The notes beneath the pieces are model-generated. The model was not told the DNA's origin and made no database searches. It saw nothing but the letters and a program-made list of their open reading frames with translations. A program made the position numbers and the translations under genes. A DNA stretch of 64,000 nucleotides. Origin: Mortierella sp. BCC40632. Taxonomy: Eukaryota; Mortierellomycota; Mortierellomycetes; Mortierellales; Mortierellaceae. The stretch covers positions 2,423,501 through 2,487,500 of the forward strand of contig WAEK01000004.1 of assembly GCA_011634665.1 (NCBI GenBank), written 5' to 3'. This document shows positions 25,488 through 36,807 of the stretch, one piece after another. Every line of letters starts with the position of its first letter. Position 1 is the stretch's first letter.

Positions 25488-26306
25488 CTACTCTTCATCT
25501 TCCCATCCATCGTGTGCAAATCGCTTCTCGTAGGGTGCTTCCATGGGTGGCAGAATATCGTGCTGTGGGATCGTACACAAATCCGTTGTACTTGAGTGTC
25601 GAGCTGTGTTTAAAACTCCATAGCCCATTCCTGGTCCACCTTCCGCGGCTGGTGTCGCAGGCGCGCTTCCAGGTCCCGTACTAGCATTTCCTCCTAGACA
25701 AGACGAACTGATTTTCGAGAACGACCTTTGACGGACCAACGTCGCATGGAATCGGAGTGGAGGAATCTGGCTATTCGCTGGTTGAGGTCCGATATCGGTC
25801 ATAATATATTGACGAAGGTCTCCTGTCCATTGCATCATCGATGGGGAAAGCATTGGCGAGACTGGCCCACCACTTGTGCTCCAAGGTCCGACCGAACAAG
25901 GTCCGTTCTCGCCTCCAGGTGAAGAGGCTGCTGAGGAGACAAGTGATGGGGTGTAAGATGCTGACGGTGGGCAAGATGGAAGGGCTGCAGACGCAAAGTA
26001 GCCTTGCACGGACGAACGACGCTTTGAGGATGAGTAGTAGTGGGATGCAGACAGGGACAAAGACGAGGGCGACGATGAGTCCGAAGAGGATGAGGAGGAT
26101 GACGGCGTGAGCGCTATGGTTGATGCAGATATCATGGAAGCGCTAGAGGGTGTCGTTGACATGACCTCTAGGGCCTCACGCTCCTCTTCAGTCAATTCCG
26201 AGGATGACTCGAGGAGATCCCGCTGGAGACGTGTCAGCTCTGAGGCTTGCTCAGCAGGTTGCTGTGAAGCTGACTGAGAAGTGGGTACTGGTAGTGCTGT
26301 TGCCAT
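25488..26306 (-). CDS. Ser-rich protein of unknown function
   Basis: A single-exon frame of 272 residues from the first ATG (MATALPVPTSQ). The open frame extends 34 codons further only with a TTG start, so that part is taken as leader. Residues about 18-50 form a charged helix (ELTRLQRDLLESSSELTEEE), followed by a long Ser-rich disordered section. Two parts look constrained rather than low in complexity: MQWTGDLRQYIMTDIGPQP with a following LRFHATLVRQRSFSKI, and the acidic C terminus ending APYEKRFAHDGWEDEE. There is no signal peptide or membrane segment in this model. A TATA-like element lies about 190 bases upstream. I do not recognise the family. Confidence 0.6.
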   Translation of the reverse strand: MATALPVPTSQSASQQPAEQASELTRLQRDLLESSSELTEEEREALEVMSTTPSSASMISASTIALTPSSSSSSSDSSSPSSLSLSASHYYSSSKRRSSVQGYFASAALPSCPPSASYTPSLVSSAASSPGGENGPCSVGPWSTSGGPVSPMLSPSMMQWTGDLRQYIMTDIGPQPANSQIPPLRFHATLVRQRSFSKISSSCLGGNASTGPGSAPATPAAEGGPGMGYGVLNTARHSSTTDLCTIPQHDILPPMEAPYEKRFAHDGWEDEE

Positions 26307-26490
26307 TGGAATATTAGAAAGAAATGTGATGCTTGGACTTGTTTGCCAGGGCTTGAGCTTGCGCGTATAAAGTTCAAGGATTAGTGACACCAACACAGTC
26401 GGTGTCAAAGGTAATGATTACAGAGGGCGGCGAAAATGGACAATGGCGAAGTAAAAGAGGCTGGTGGACAGTCAGCAAGAGAAATAAGGA

Positions 26491-26500
26491 CTATATATAC
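26491..26500 (-). promoter_or_regulatory. TATA-like element of the Ser-rich gene
   Basis: GTATATATAG on the minus strand, 185 bases upstream of the proposed ATG. Position and sequence suit a TATA box with a leader of about 150 bases. No other support. Confidence 0.4.
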
Positions 26501-27846
26501 GGGTGTTGCTGGCGAATGCGAGAGTCGAAACGAGTTAAGCTACAAAGAAGAGGGAGGAGGCCCAGTAGATGGGTGCGCACCCGCTGAGTATTTATACTGG
26601 TGCAGCGAAGGAGCAGGTGAGCTAAAGGCGCAAGTGACAATGGCTCAAATGGAACAGAAAAGGTCAACGATCGAAAGGGAGGTCGCAGGAGATGAGTATC
26701 ATTGAGAGAGGCATCTGAGGTCACTGGGGTTCCTGTTTCGACTTGCACAAGCAGACAGGCAGAGAGGTGCAGGACGAGCATTGAGCTGACAGCAATCATC
26801 CAATACGAGCGAAGGACCAGGCGAGACTCAAGGTCCAAGGACGGGACAGGATCACTGCTCAATGCTCTGTTGCTCGCCACAGCAAGGATGAAAGGGTCAA
26901 TGCCCCTCCCTTTTTTTTTCTTTTCCGTGCACGTAACTGTGTGAGGTTCTTGCGTTCTGCAGCCTCTGTGCTTCTCAGATGAAATGGTTGTGCATGGATC
27001 GCAAAGAGCAGCTAAAGCTTTTCAACCACACACACAACAATGCAAACAAGGAAAAAAAAAAAAAAAAGAGGCCTTGGGTCGCGTCGCAGGACCAAAGAGG
27101 GGACACCCATTCTTTACTTCCAGTCATCCCGAGCCAACGCAATGTGCAGGGCGTGAATGTAGAAAAGTTGTTGACAAAATCCGCCCCTCTATTCACTCAT
27201 GGCATTGTCAATGCCACATATGCGTCTAAATGTGCGTAAGGGAGATGAATGGACAATAGGATGGTGGGGGAGAAAGGAAAAGAAGGGCCAACAGGGAAGA
27301 AAGAGCATATGTCTGTGGTCACCCAATTGTCTTACGGGGGACATGTCGCCCCAAGCCGTGTCGATCTGTCACGGCTAGCTTTTCTCTCTCCTTTCTAGCT
27401 CCTCGATGGATGAACTTGTCCTCCTTTTCTTATGTCCTCCATTATGTATCATGCCGTTCAGATATATGGTGGTCGCCCTCAATGAAGATAGCGCTGTAAA
27501 GTTGGTTCGTTCAACAACCGTCCCTGAGGTTGATCCCAAAACTCGGAGACCTAGAGCCACCACAGCGGAGAACAATGAGGCGCAATGAAAAACTGTTACA
27601 CTCTCCTACTATTTCCCTGCAATATGTCTGTGTCAAAAGCATTACAATAACAAAAGGTATTTGTCTCCGTTATTATATGGCATTTCATAGCCTCCTCCAC
27701 CACCTCCTCCTTGCAGTAGGACCAAGAAAAAAAAGCGTATGTGTTGGAGTATATCCCTTGCGGGTTCGGGAGAATGTTACGACTCAAATGCAGGCCTATT
27801 CTCTTCTATGCTCAAATCATTGCCGCGAAAGGGGAGAACTACAGTC

Positions 27847-27894
27847 AGAGCAAGAGTAAGAGTAAGAATAAGAGCAAGAGCAAGAGCAAGAGTG
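27847..27894. repeat. Degenerate AGAGCA/AGAGTA hexamer repeat
   Basis: About eight tandem purine-rich hexamers of the type AGAGCA, AGAGTA or AGAATA. Confidence 0.85.
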
Positions 27895-29566
27895 GAGGAT
27901 AAGAGAAGCAGGATTGACTCAACTACATACAAGGGGAGGGAAGTGAATGACATATACTCTTTTTGGGTTCACATGGCGTTCAAGGAGTAGCTCTATCCTT
28001 GTGCTGCTGGGTCCCAAAGGAAAGGCGAGGTGGAGAGGTATCGGCAAGGAAACATACAAAAGCAGATTGTGTGAGCCAAGTTTCTGAGATGGAAACAAAG
28101 GGTTTGTAAGAGCTGGTTGCAAGTGCAGGACAAGCTCAAAACTGGGAGCAAGACTGAGGAGAAGGAACGAGAGGCTGAAAAGAAAGGGATATTTAGAAAA
28201 AAAGAAAACAAGAAGAGAGGAAAAGAGGAAAGAGAAAGAGGAAGGGGAAGTAGAGTGCGAGGACAGCCAAGTCAAGAGTTCGAACAGAAGGATTCCAAAG
28301 AAGGTGGACACCTGTCAAGGCATGTCCTTGCTCAGCTCCTCGGCATAGACTTGGTTTTTCTTAAGACGTCCATAGCTCTATGTCGCATGGTGAGAAGGAT
28401 CGCTGCATCCAAATCCTGAGCCGCATGGGAGCTCCAGTCTTATGATAAGCCTGACACTTTTGTTGTTGTTAATGTTGCTGATGTTGATCAAATCGTAGAA
28501 AGTGAGGAGACTATGCAGTGCTACTTTTTGGACTCTATTGTCATTGTCTGCTACTGTAAGAGAACACCATCCCGATGTGAGGCAGGGAGGCTTTTCGAAC
28601 AAAAAGGCAAAGTCATTAAGAGAGGCCATTCAATGGTAGATGGATGAAAGCAGAAAAGACCACAGCTGCTCCCATTTCTAGTACACTCCCTATCCCAGTT
28701 CCACTTTCATCCCTTGGTTTACTTCCCTCTCACCCCTCACCCCCACCCCCCAGTTCTTACTTTCGCATCTTCTCAATTCCCTGGTCCATGTCCTACATAC
28801 ATATTTCTACCCCTTACCCCTGAAAGACCTCGAGTCTGCACTATGGCCAGGGTCACTCATCCAGCGGCGTGGCCTACGCGACGAAACCCTTCCGGCCTAT
28901 CTTTTACAAAAGAGCATGCAAGCAAAGCAGATAGAGCCGACAAAAGCAGGCAAAAGGCAGGTGGAGCCGAGGCCAAAGGAGAAATGTAAACAACCAAGCA
29001 AAGAGGGTCAAGAAGAAAAGAGAGAGGGAGAACGAAAGGCACATAAAATGGCGGGAAATCTAAGCAATAAGTTGGACCGGGCCCTGATCGCACTGTAGAT
29101 ATCTACTGCAGATGTCTGCTTTTGAAAGCGAAGAAAAGAAACGAATGAGAAAGCCACGGTGAGCCGAAGGGTTCGGCCAGTGATTCTCATTTTGTTTTGG
29201 CGCCATGTATCGACGCCCTTGGGAAGTGGAGTGAGTGGAGTGGAGTGGAGTCGCTCTGCACTGCATCGCTATGCATGCATACACTGAAACGTCGAGCGAC
29301 GGGTTCCCCCCCTTTCAATGCCAAGTGTCACACTTCAAAAGCGGAAAAGGCGGGTCTTTTTCTCCCAGCAATGACTGTCTGGGATCTGGAAGCCCCAACA
29401 AACGGGTGGCCCTTGCGCGCAGCGCTAGGTCAATGTGAAGGTCTTCACGTGCCCAGTGATGCTTCAATTTTTTTTTTTTTTTTTTTTGCGCCACCTTGCC
29501 ACCTTCTCTCACCTTTTTTTTACGCCTCCAATCTTACTCCAGGGTCGCATCAAACGCTTGTTCATC

Positions 29567-30454
29567 ATGTCACTTCCATCAACTAAGCGCGTCAATTCGG
29601 CAATGCTGCCATCCCACATCGGCGAGACAGTCTGCTTTGTGGGAAGGATCATTGAGGTATATTCCAATCTAGACAGGGATAGCAAATTGATTGGCGATTC
29701 CCTTAAAACTCAATAGATTCTCTAGGATTAGGCTACGAACTTCAGCATTAGCTTTGAAATTCTTGACACAGGACGGAAGTCGTAGACGGGAAAAAGATCC
29801 ATGCATCCAGAACGACAAGATTGCAAGGAAGCATTTTGCATTCCCCAGAATGGGGCCAAATTGACAGATGGAGGATCGGTGGCAAAGGAAGGATTTGGTG
29901 GCAAAGGACGTAATCCTTTGACAGACGCCTCTCAGACACTGTGAATTGACACCTCCTTATTCTCTTCTTGGATGTTAATGAACCACCTTAGAACAACGGC
30001 GTACGAGCAATCATGTCGGCCTCAGATAAGGGACAGGTCGAAGTCCATGTCAACAATGTAGGTACCCTGTTAGAATTTGAATCATCGTTCATTTTCCGCT
30101 CCCAGAGAGGTATTATGGACTAACTCTTCTCCCTTACCGTCATAATAGCTTTCACAATATGGGACTGAGTTTGTGGAGGTCATTGGAAGAGTCAGGGACG
30201 ACCTAACCATCGAGGAGCTTACGTCGGCCAACTTTGGCAACTCGTTCGGTAAATGGAGCACCTTATTTTTGACTGGGTCTTCGCTCAGATTGCTTCATAT
30301 GAAATGGGCCTAAGTGCTGTTGCTCATCCTGACTACTCATTCTTTCCTTTGGCACCCTTCATCTCTTCTGCTGTCCCGATTTCCTTGATATTTAGATATG
30401 GATGTCTATAACGAGCTTGTGAAGAAGATGCAACAGTTCCCATCTGTATTCTAG
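29567..30454 (+). CDS. RPA3: Replication protein A 14 kDa subunit (RPA3/Ssb3)
   Basis: Four exons (29567-29656, 29992-30057, 30149-30248, 30396-30454) give 104 residues, close to the ~110-120 usual for RPA3. The OB-fold strands are in order: RVNSAMLPSHIGETVCFVGR, then GQVEVHVNN, TEFVEVIGRVRDDLTIEE, and NFGNSFDMDVYNELVKKMQQ. RPA3 is the smallest subunit of the heterotrimeric single-stranded-DNA-binding complex used in replication, repair and recombination in the nucleus. The first intron, 335 bases, is unusually long for this window and holds no further in-phase exon that the protein family would require. Confidence 0.93.
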
Positions 30455-30955
30455 GGCTTGCAAATACATTGAATAACAAACTATTGCCCATAACATTAAT
30501 GACATCTTCTGGACCACTGGAGTAGTCGATTATGGCTCCTCTATCTCCTCTATTGTTTCAAGTCGAACTTGACTAGAAATGCGAAGAAACAAAAGTATGA
30601 CCAAATGCTCGCTTCTTCAATTCTCTCCGATTTACAAAAAATTATCAAAAGGCGATCAGGATACCATTATGGAGGAGGAGATAGGCACTATAACGAATAG
30701 AGCCCCAGTCGAGAAAACTCAATACCAAGCTGTGGTGGTTGGAAATGATCCAAATTCCGGCGCGCAGTTGAAGTGACTTTTGTGGATTTGTGGCTCCACT
30801 ACATTGAAATTGGAATGCAGTTTTGGTTGTCGCACAAGCCAAAAGCATAAATGAGCCATAAAAAAGATCATTTGGCTTTTTTTTTTTTTTTTTTTCTCTT
30901 TCTCATCATCATTCCATTCGCACATCCTCTAATTACCATCGAAGCTGTCTTAACA
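30455..30955. other. Intergenic region between RPA3 and the first monooxygenase
   Basis: 501 bases with no supported gene. A T tract (30877-30896) lies about 60 bases before the monooxygenase start codon and probably belongs to its promoter or leader. Confidence 0.55.
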
Positions 30956-32823
30956 ATGTCAGCAGAAATATCGACCCCTACACAGAATCTTCCAGAGTCT
31001 ACCAGACTGAAAGTCTTGATAGTGGGAGCAGGCCTTGGTGGCCTAGTTCTTGCTGCACTCCTTGAACGCGCAGGAATCGAGTACGAAGTCTTTGAGCGAG
31101 CCAAGAAAGTCGTTCCTCTCGGTAAACCTCTCTTTTCTTTCTCTCTATCTTCCCTTCTATCTGCATTGAGTAGCTCATCCATCTCCGTAATACGACTCAT
31201 TAGGCTCGGCCATTGCCATGGGTGCAAATGTAATGTCTCTCTTTGAGCAACTTGGAATCTTGGATAAGATATTGGAAAACTCAAAGCCTGTCCTGACCAG
31301 CAATCTATACAACGAAGAAAACGAGATTGTCGGTTATCGTGACTTCAGCTACGCCAAGGAAAGGTAAAACCATGCCCAACTTAGAGAAATATCCTGGAAA
31401 TTCGCAACGGTATTAGTATTAGCAGTTTACAAAAGGTATTGATATAAACGGCTCTTTGCACAGGTATGGCTACTACACGCATATCCTTGCCCGACCTGTA
31501 CTCTACGATATCATTCTATCCTTGGTTCCTTCTCACAAGATCCATATGGCTACAAAGATTACTTCCTTCAAGCAAGACGACAGCATGGTCACGCTCGAGT
31601 GTGAGGACAAGACCTTCACTGGCGATATGCTCGTTGGTGCCGATGGCGCTTATTCCACCATCCGAGAGCAGCTCTACAAAGAACTGAGCGCCAAAGGTGG
31701 TGTCCCAGATGCGGACTTGGAAAGGTTGCCCTTCACGAGTGCATGCCTGGTCGGAACGACTAAACCTCTTGATCCAGAAAAGTATCCCTTTTTGAAAAAG
31801 TCGGAGTGTCACTTTGTTAACATGGTTGCAACAACCGAGATCCCATATTCTGTAAGGCTCCATCCCCTTTTGTTAATGGCATAATGGTCCTGACAGACTC
31901 TGCAATGAGCTTTTGTGATACTCTCTTCTGACATTAATGTGCCTGATACATGGATTTTTAGCGGATCAACTTTAGTGTCAAGGACAATAGCATCTGTTGG
32001 ATGATTGTTGACTACTTTTTGGACAAGGACGACACTGAAACGGGTAATACTGTTAACAATGGTAGCAACGGCAAAAACTCCGGATGGGGACCTGATGCAG
32101 CTGAGGCAATGTGTAATCGCGTGCGAAAATATATGTTTGCCGAAAAGATCCCCATTGGTGAATTGATTGACCAGACACCTAAGGAGTTGATTTCAAAAGT
32201 CATGCTAGAAGAAAAACTGTTTGAGACCTGGCATGGTGGACGAACAGTTCTTCTTGGCGATGCTTGCCACAAGATGCACCCAGCCGCAGGACTTGGAGCC
32301 GTGAGTGCGATGCACGATGCCCTGTCTCTTGCCAACTGTCTCTACGAGTTGAACCAGGCTGTCTCCCGGACAACGATCCGTGCCTCGGCCATTGAAGTGG
32401 AAGGTGTGTTCAGTGCCTACAAGGCAGAGAGATACCCCATGGCGGCAAGGTCGTGTGCTACCAGCAAGAGTATGTCCAGACTCACAGGACCTGTAAGTAC
32501 AACAATTATCACTATCCATTTGGCTTTTTGCATCCATGAACTCGAACAAAAAGCTCAAAGAAATACCTTGCTGATTTTTCTTTTATTTATTTACCTCGTA
32601 CTTTGTGTTCAATGCCATGAAAAAAAAAAAAAAAAAATAGTTCCGGATCAACCACTTTCTCCGTTGGCTCATGAACTATGTTCCACGATGGCTCTGGTTC
32701 AAGTTGCTTGATCGAATGCAGGCATACCGACCCCAGGTTGCATTCTTACCTCTAGTCAAGGATCGCGGAACAATCCCTCCCCTGCCCCAGGAGAGTCTTA
32801 AGCAGCCCATCCCAACATATTAG
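30956..32823 (+). CDS. FAD-dependent monooxygenase, copy 1
   Basis: Five exons (30956-31121, 31204-31363, 31464-31851, 31962-32492, 32641-32823) give 475 residues. Landmarks of the class A (salicylate hydroxylase/UbiH-like) flavin monooxygenases are all present: the N-terminal dinucleotide fold VLIVGAGLGGLVLAALLERA, the DG motif LVGADGAYSTIREQL, and the second FAD motif LLGDACHKMHPAAGLGA. The C-terminal extension has YRPQVAFLPLVKDRG, shared with copies 2 and 3. Such enzymes use NAD(P)H and oxygen to hydroxylate or epoxidise aromatic or isoprenoid substrates; the substrate here is unknown. No signal peptide is visible. It lies 4 kb upstream of three P450 genes on the same strand. Confidence 0.88.
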
Positions 32824-34301
32824 AGAACGGATCTAAAAGTCTTTTGACTGTAGTATTTATTACATCGATCTTTCTGGGGAGGGGGAGAGAGAAGCTTTAC
32901 TCTTGAGGGACGTTTGATCTAGCGTCGTACAATGCGTGGTGCCGATCGGAAAAACAGGATTCTTGCCCATTTTTTCACATTTCCTGTGCTCTCGGTAACA
33001 CAGGCGAACCTTGATGGTACTGGGGCTGAATTGAAGAAGAATCAGATGAAGGAGCAATGAACGATCTGCACAGACATTGTTATGCCATTAGCAATGGGCA
33101 TCACATGGGAATAATCTCCACAAGATTTTCTTCCTTTTTTTTTTTCTTCTAAAAAGCGGCCTAAAGACCCTTTTCATAATATTTTCTCTCTTTTCGGCTT
33201 TGAATCTAGTCAGGGCAAACCGAGTAGATCTACAAGAAACCTACTTGTAGTGACTGATGGAGCCTCAATGGATCTATCAGCTAGGTTCACGCGTCGACGC
33301 ACTCTTGGTCCACTCAGGCCAAATACGCAAATGAAGGAGCTAAACTCCAGTCACATCGATTAGTGCAGTGTCAAAAAAAAACGTGACTTTCATAGTAAAA
33401 ACGGACGCGTTATCTGTCAAGATTGGATCCAGCCTTTACACACAAACAGTGTACTAGCTGGAATATTCTTAAGATTCTGCATGGCAAGCAAGAAGCAAGC
33501 ACAAGGTCATGTTCAAATCAGGAAGGCTAGCACCATCTTACGAAGACTGCAGCTTTTACAGTTCAGAGCATCCGCCATGCAATCCAGGATCCCTGCGCTC
33601 CCTGTCAGATAATATGTTTCCTTACCCTCTAGGGCATAGGATATGGCTGTCACTAGTCAAAAGCAGGACGGCAAAAAGAATGTCCGAGGATGAGGTTGGA
33701 GGTTTGTGGTTGACCAGAGTGGATCGGTGTACATGACACTCCACCAAAGTGTTTGGAATATGGTGAGCATTGACGGCATATTTGCGAAGTCAATATGCTC
33801 GCCCACTTACTTCTCCCCCCTTCCTGGAGCCAAAGATACACTGATTTGTGTACTAGCCAGTTTACCGACTAATACATCGTCATACTTTCAAGGAATAGCC
33901 TGAGCGACATCAGACCCACCTAACTGACATTTAAAGATTATTTGTAAACCTGGCATCGGTGGCCAGCATTCACCAATGGAAGATAGACTCTAAACTCGCA
34001 CGAGGCTATGGTCTAAAAAAAAAAAAAAAAAAAAAGATAAGGAGAGTACCGTGAGAAAATAACGGGTGTGACACGTGCTCAAACTAACACTCGAGTTCTG
34101 CAGACCCAGTCGTCCTGTTATCGATCATCAGAAATCACTGGAGATCCAACTGAATAGCGGCACTTTGGGCAAATAAATCTAGCGTGAGCGATCATGTTTT
34201 TTTTTTTTTTTTTTTTTTGTGTGGGAGTATGTTGAATAGACAGTCAGCTCAATGCATGCGAGGTTTGTCGTTTTGGTTTCTAATCTCCAACAACCAACAA
34301 A

Positions 34302-34708
34302 ATGCCGCCTCGGAAGAAGGGGCGCAAAGGTTCCGACAATAGTCAAACTGCCATACTCTCATCAACTCGTTCCGTAATGTGCTTTGTGAAGGCTCCAGTG
34401 TGTGTAGATTCATACCCGACGATCGAGAGCTATGGAGTCAACTGAGACAAATGAGTATCAAGAACAGCCTCTCTGCAGCATCGTTGAGAAGTAGAGGCAT
34501 TCACCTTCAGCTGCCGGAACAAGCTTCCGAGGATGTGGTCTCTATTCATACCAAGGAACAGATATGTGGCTCTACTGAGGCTCGACTGCGGAGCTTCTCT
34601 TCCAACCATATTCGGACAAATACTCTGCCCTCAGTAGCTGAGACCATCGTAGGTATCACGGCGCTTGGGTGGGAATTTAGAGGCTGTCTTCACGAGATTG
34701 AAGGTTAG
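34302..34708 (+). pseudogene. Interrupted reading frame, possible gene relic
   Basis: An ATG in good context opens a basic frame (MPPRKKGRKGSDNSQ) that stops after 47 codons. A second frame shifted relative to it runs from about 34379 to 34708 with ordinary composition (FIPDDRELWSQLRQMS... ETIVGITALGWEFRG). A GTAATG donor follows the first 24 codons, but the only nearby acceptor would make an intron of 34 bases, shorter than any other here. A frameshifted relic or a mis-modelled small gene are both possible. Family not recognised. Confidence 0.25.
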
Positions 34709-35778
34709 CCTGCGCAACTCGGGGAAGTTTCTTAGGATCCTAGGATCCACGACTACTCCCACTTGTTCTCTGAGTAGACAGTGAGCCCGATAGAGTGTGA
34801 AGTAGAGAGGGGAGATGGATTCAGTTTAGCAGTACCAATCGACAAGGATGGGCAGCATGGAGAGCGGCGCTTTCAAAGCCGACTTTTTCGATGATGATTG
34901 GCTGTGATCCACAGCCGCGGGCTACCGACCCTTGAAATTCGCTTGGCGTTATTGTTTGGGGACTTAATTGCTGGAAACTGTATTATGTTCAATAATGGAT
35001 AGGAGTAGTAAAGGCCACCTTTGTAGTCAAGTGCTGGCACGGGTAGCTACTAGGAGAAGCCTCAATGAGATCCCTACCTAGAATTTAGCATCCACCGGAA
35101 AATGCGCGGTAGTTTGTCTTGTCTCTCCGAGAGCAATTCTGTCAAATTTGGGACAGTGCTGCGCTCTCGAGCCAACCCAAATACACAAGACAGAAATAAC
35201 AAAGTTGGGTACATGGTACCTTTTGTTTGTTGACTCTGTTAAAGTTAAGCTTGTACGCACACCTTTCTCTCGACAAGCTTTTGAAAAGCGCTTCTCACGC
35301 TGACGACTTGACATAGACTTGCAAGAAGAACGTCCTACTCATGATATCAGACGTATTAGGTTGATTGGGAATTACAGTGACCAGAAAAGCTATTCCTGAC
35401 CAATGTTACTCACTACTCAATCTTTGTTCTGCGGAACCCATTTCCCGGACAATAGCAAAAAAGAAAAAAAAGAAAAGGGAATTCTCCGGTTCAAATTAGG
35501 GTCTATCTACCCGGCATACTCCCTCATCAACACGAATACATCCGCATCAACAGTCATTTCGGCTTTTCCGCTGCCTGACTTATTTGAGCAAGCTTTTGTC
35601 TATTGGTCCAACAGTTAGAGTCACCAGTGGAAGCGCCCATCTGCAAACACGATGCCTGTCTTCATCCCAAAGTCGAAAACCAGATTTCTTTTCTATGTCA
35701 TCCTTACACTCACACGCACACACGATCACTCCCTTTCCCTCTCTCTCTCCCTCTCTCCCTTTCCTCTTTCTCTTACAG

Positions 35779-35914
35779 CCTAGGGAAGAAGTGTTTGGTC
35801 TGTTGGTCATGAGAACGACAGTTAGTTGATCCTACATCGCAGTCTTTGTCCCTGCTGATTTCAGCTCATGTTGTTGACCAACAGGTGCTTCGGTCCAAAC
35901 ACTTTTTTCCAAGG
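35779..35914. repeat. Imperfect inverted repeat
   Basis: The left arm (35779-35813) reads CCTAGGGAAGAAGTGTTTGG, then TCTGTTGGTCATGAG. The right arm (35865-35914), read on the other strand, has CCTTGGAAAAAAGTGTTTGG, an extra insert of about 11 bases, then CTGTTGGTCA and, after a short gap, CATGAG. About 50 bases separate the arms. It could be a decayed inverted element or a local inverted duplication. Confidence 0.55.
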
Positions 35915-36556
35915 TGCTGAGAGGTGATCTGAACAGGACAGCGCAGTCTACCAAAGAGCGAGTCGGATAGCGGTTTTTGGATTGACAGGCGGGGTTCCTT
36001 CTTAGCTTCGCTCCCCAGGACAGTGCTCCTGAAGGATTTGAACAAGACTATCACGCATCTCGGCGCCCGGTTTCCCGAGATTCCGAAAGAGGGCGCTGCT
36101 CAAAAGGGTTACACGAATGAAAAGGACATAGCCGCATGTTTGCATGAATTGCTTCAATGTACATCGATTGGGGCGTGACATTTGGAGAAGGAGAGAGGAA
36201 AAGGGGAGGGTGGAAGGAGGTGCGCGGTAAAGACCTTTGGGGAAGCACTCTCTGGTGCCGTCGTCATGGCTGGTGAATGTGCTCTTATGCAGCAGGGTGA
36301 GGTATGCTTTGTGCGGAGTCGATTTGATGGGACTCAGTCGGCTCTGAGAAAAAAAATAGGAATCAGGGGTCAAGCGTCTGCCAATTTGGCTGATGCCTAA
36401 CTTGTGGCTACCGCCCTCTTGGTCTCTTGGCAGCATCTTGCCGCTCTACCGATATTCACACCTTGCTTCCTCTCTCTTCCCATCTTGACCCTTCCATCTC
36501 GACCCTTCCCTGGTTTATTATTTGGCCGTTAAGAATTTACAGCGCGTGAGGGGCTA

Positions 36557-36570
36557 AATGCTTAAATAGC
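36557..36570 (+). promoter_or_regulatory. Shared TATA-like promoter element of P450-A
   Basis: AATGCTTAAATAGC lies 238 bases upstream of the P450-A start. The identical 14-mer occurs upstream of P450-C, so it is probably the conserved core promoter (TTAAATA as TATA-like box). Confidence 0.55.
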
Positions 36571-36807
36571 CATTCGCCCTCTACAGTAATCCACCATCAT
36601 TCTCTCTTCACATCAAAACAGGCCAGCCAGCTACAATAGTCTTACTCAGCGCACTGCTCCTTCATAGATACTAGCCCTCTCGCCAACCTAATCAACTCTC
36701 CGCCTGTGCTCCACCATTTAGTCACCCCATCACACTCCAGCTCAAAGCTCAAGCTCACCTTTCAACTCCCTCATTGTTCCCACCCCGGCTTAGTATACAC
36801 TAAGAAA

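Larger units (their letters stand above)
26307..29566. other. Long intergenic region without recognised genes
   Basis: 3.3 kb between the divergent Ser-rich gene and RPA3. Open frames at 26491-26880 (-), 27406-27588 (+), 27919-28311 (-) and 28117-28419 (+) are either GTG- or TTG-initiated or purely low in complexity. A degenerate purine repeat lies at 27847-27894. A T tract at 29469-29487 precedes RPA3. Confidence 0.5.
32824..36807. other. Long intergenic region left of the P450 array
   Basis: 4.0 kb between monooxygenase 1 and P450-A. It contains A and T tracts (34016-34035, 34197-34218), an interrupted reading frame at 34302-34708 and an imperfect inverted repeat at 35779-35914. A minus-strand frame at 36002-36178 (MSRPNRCTLKQFM...) has 58-59 ordinary-looking codons but no family match that I know. 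The right end holds the P450-A promoter. Confidence 0.5.

Noticed and set aside
26491..26880. Minus-strand 129-codon frame upstream of the Ser-rich gene
   Set aside because: It needs a GTG start, overlaps the probable promoter with the TATA-like element, and is Leu/Ser-rich without a domain.
27375..27588. Overlapping open frames on both strands near 27.4-27.6 kb
   Set aside because: The minus frame needs a TTG start and neither shows a domain or conserved pattern.
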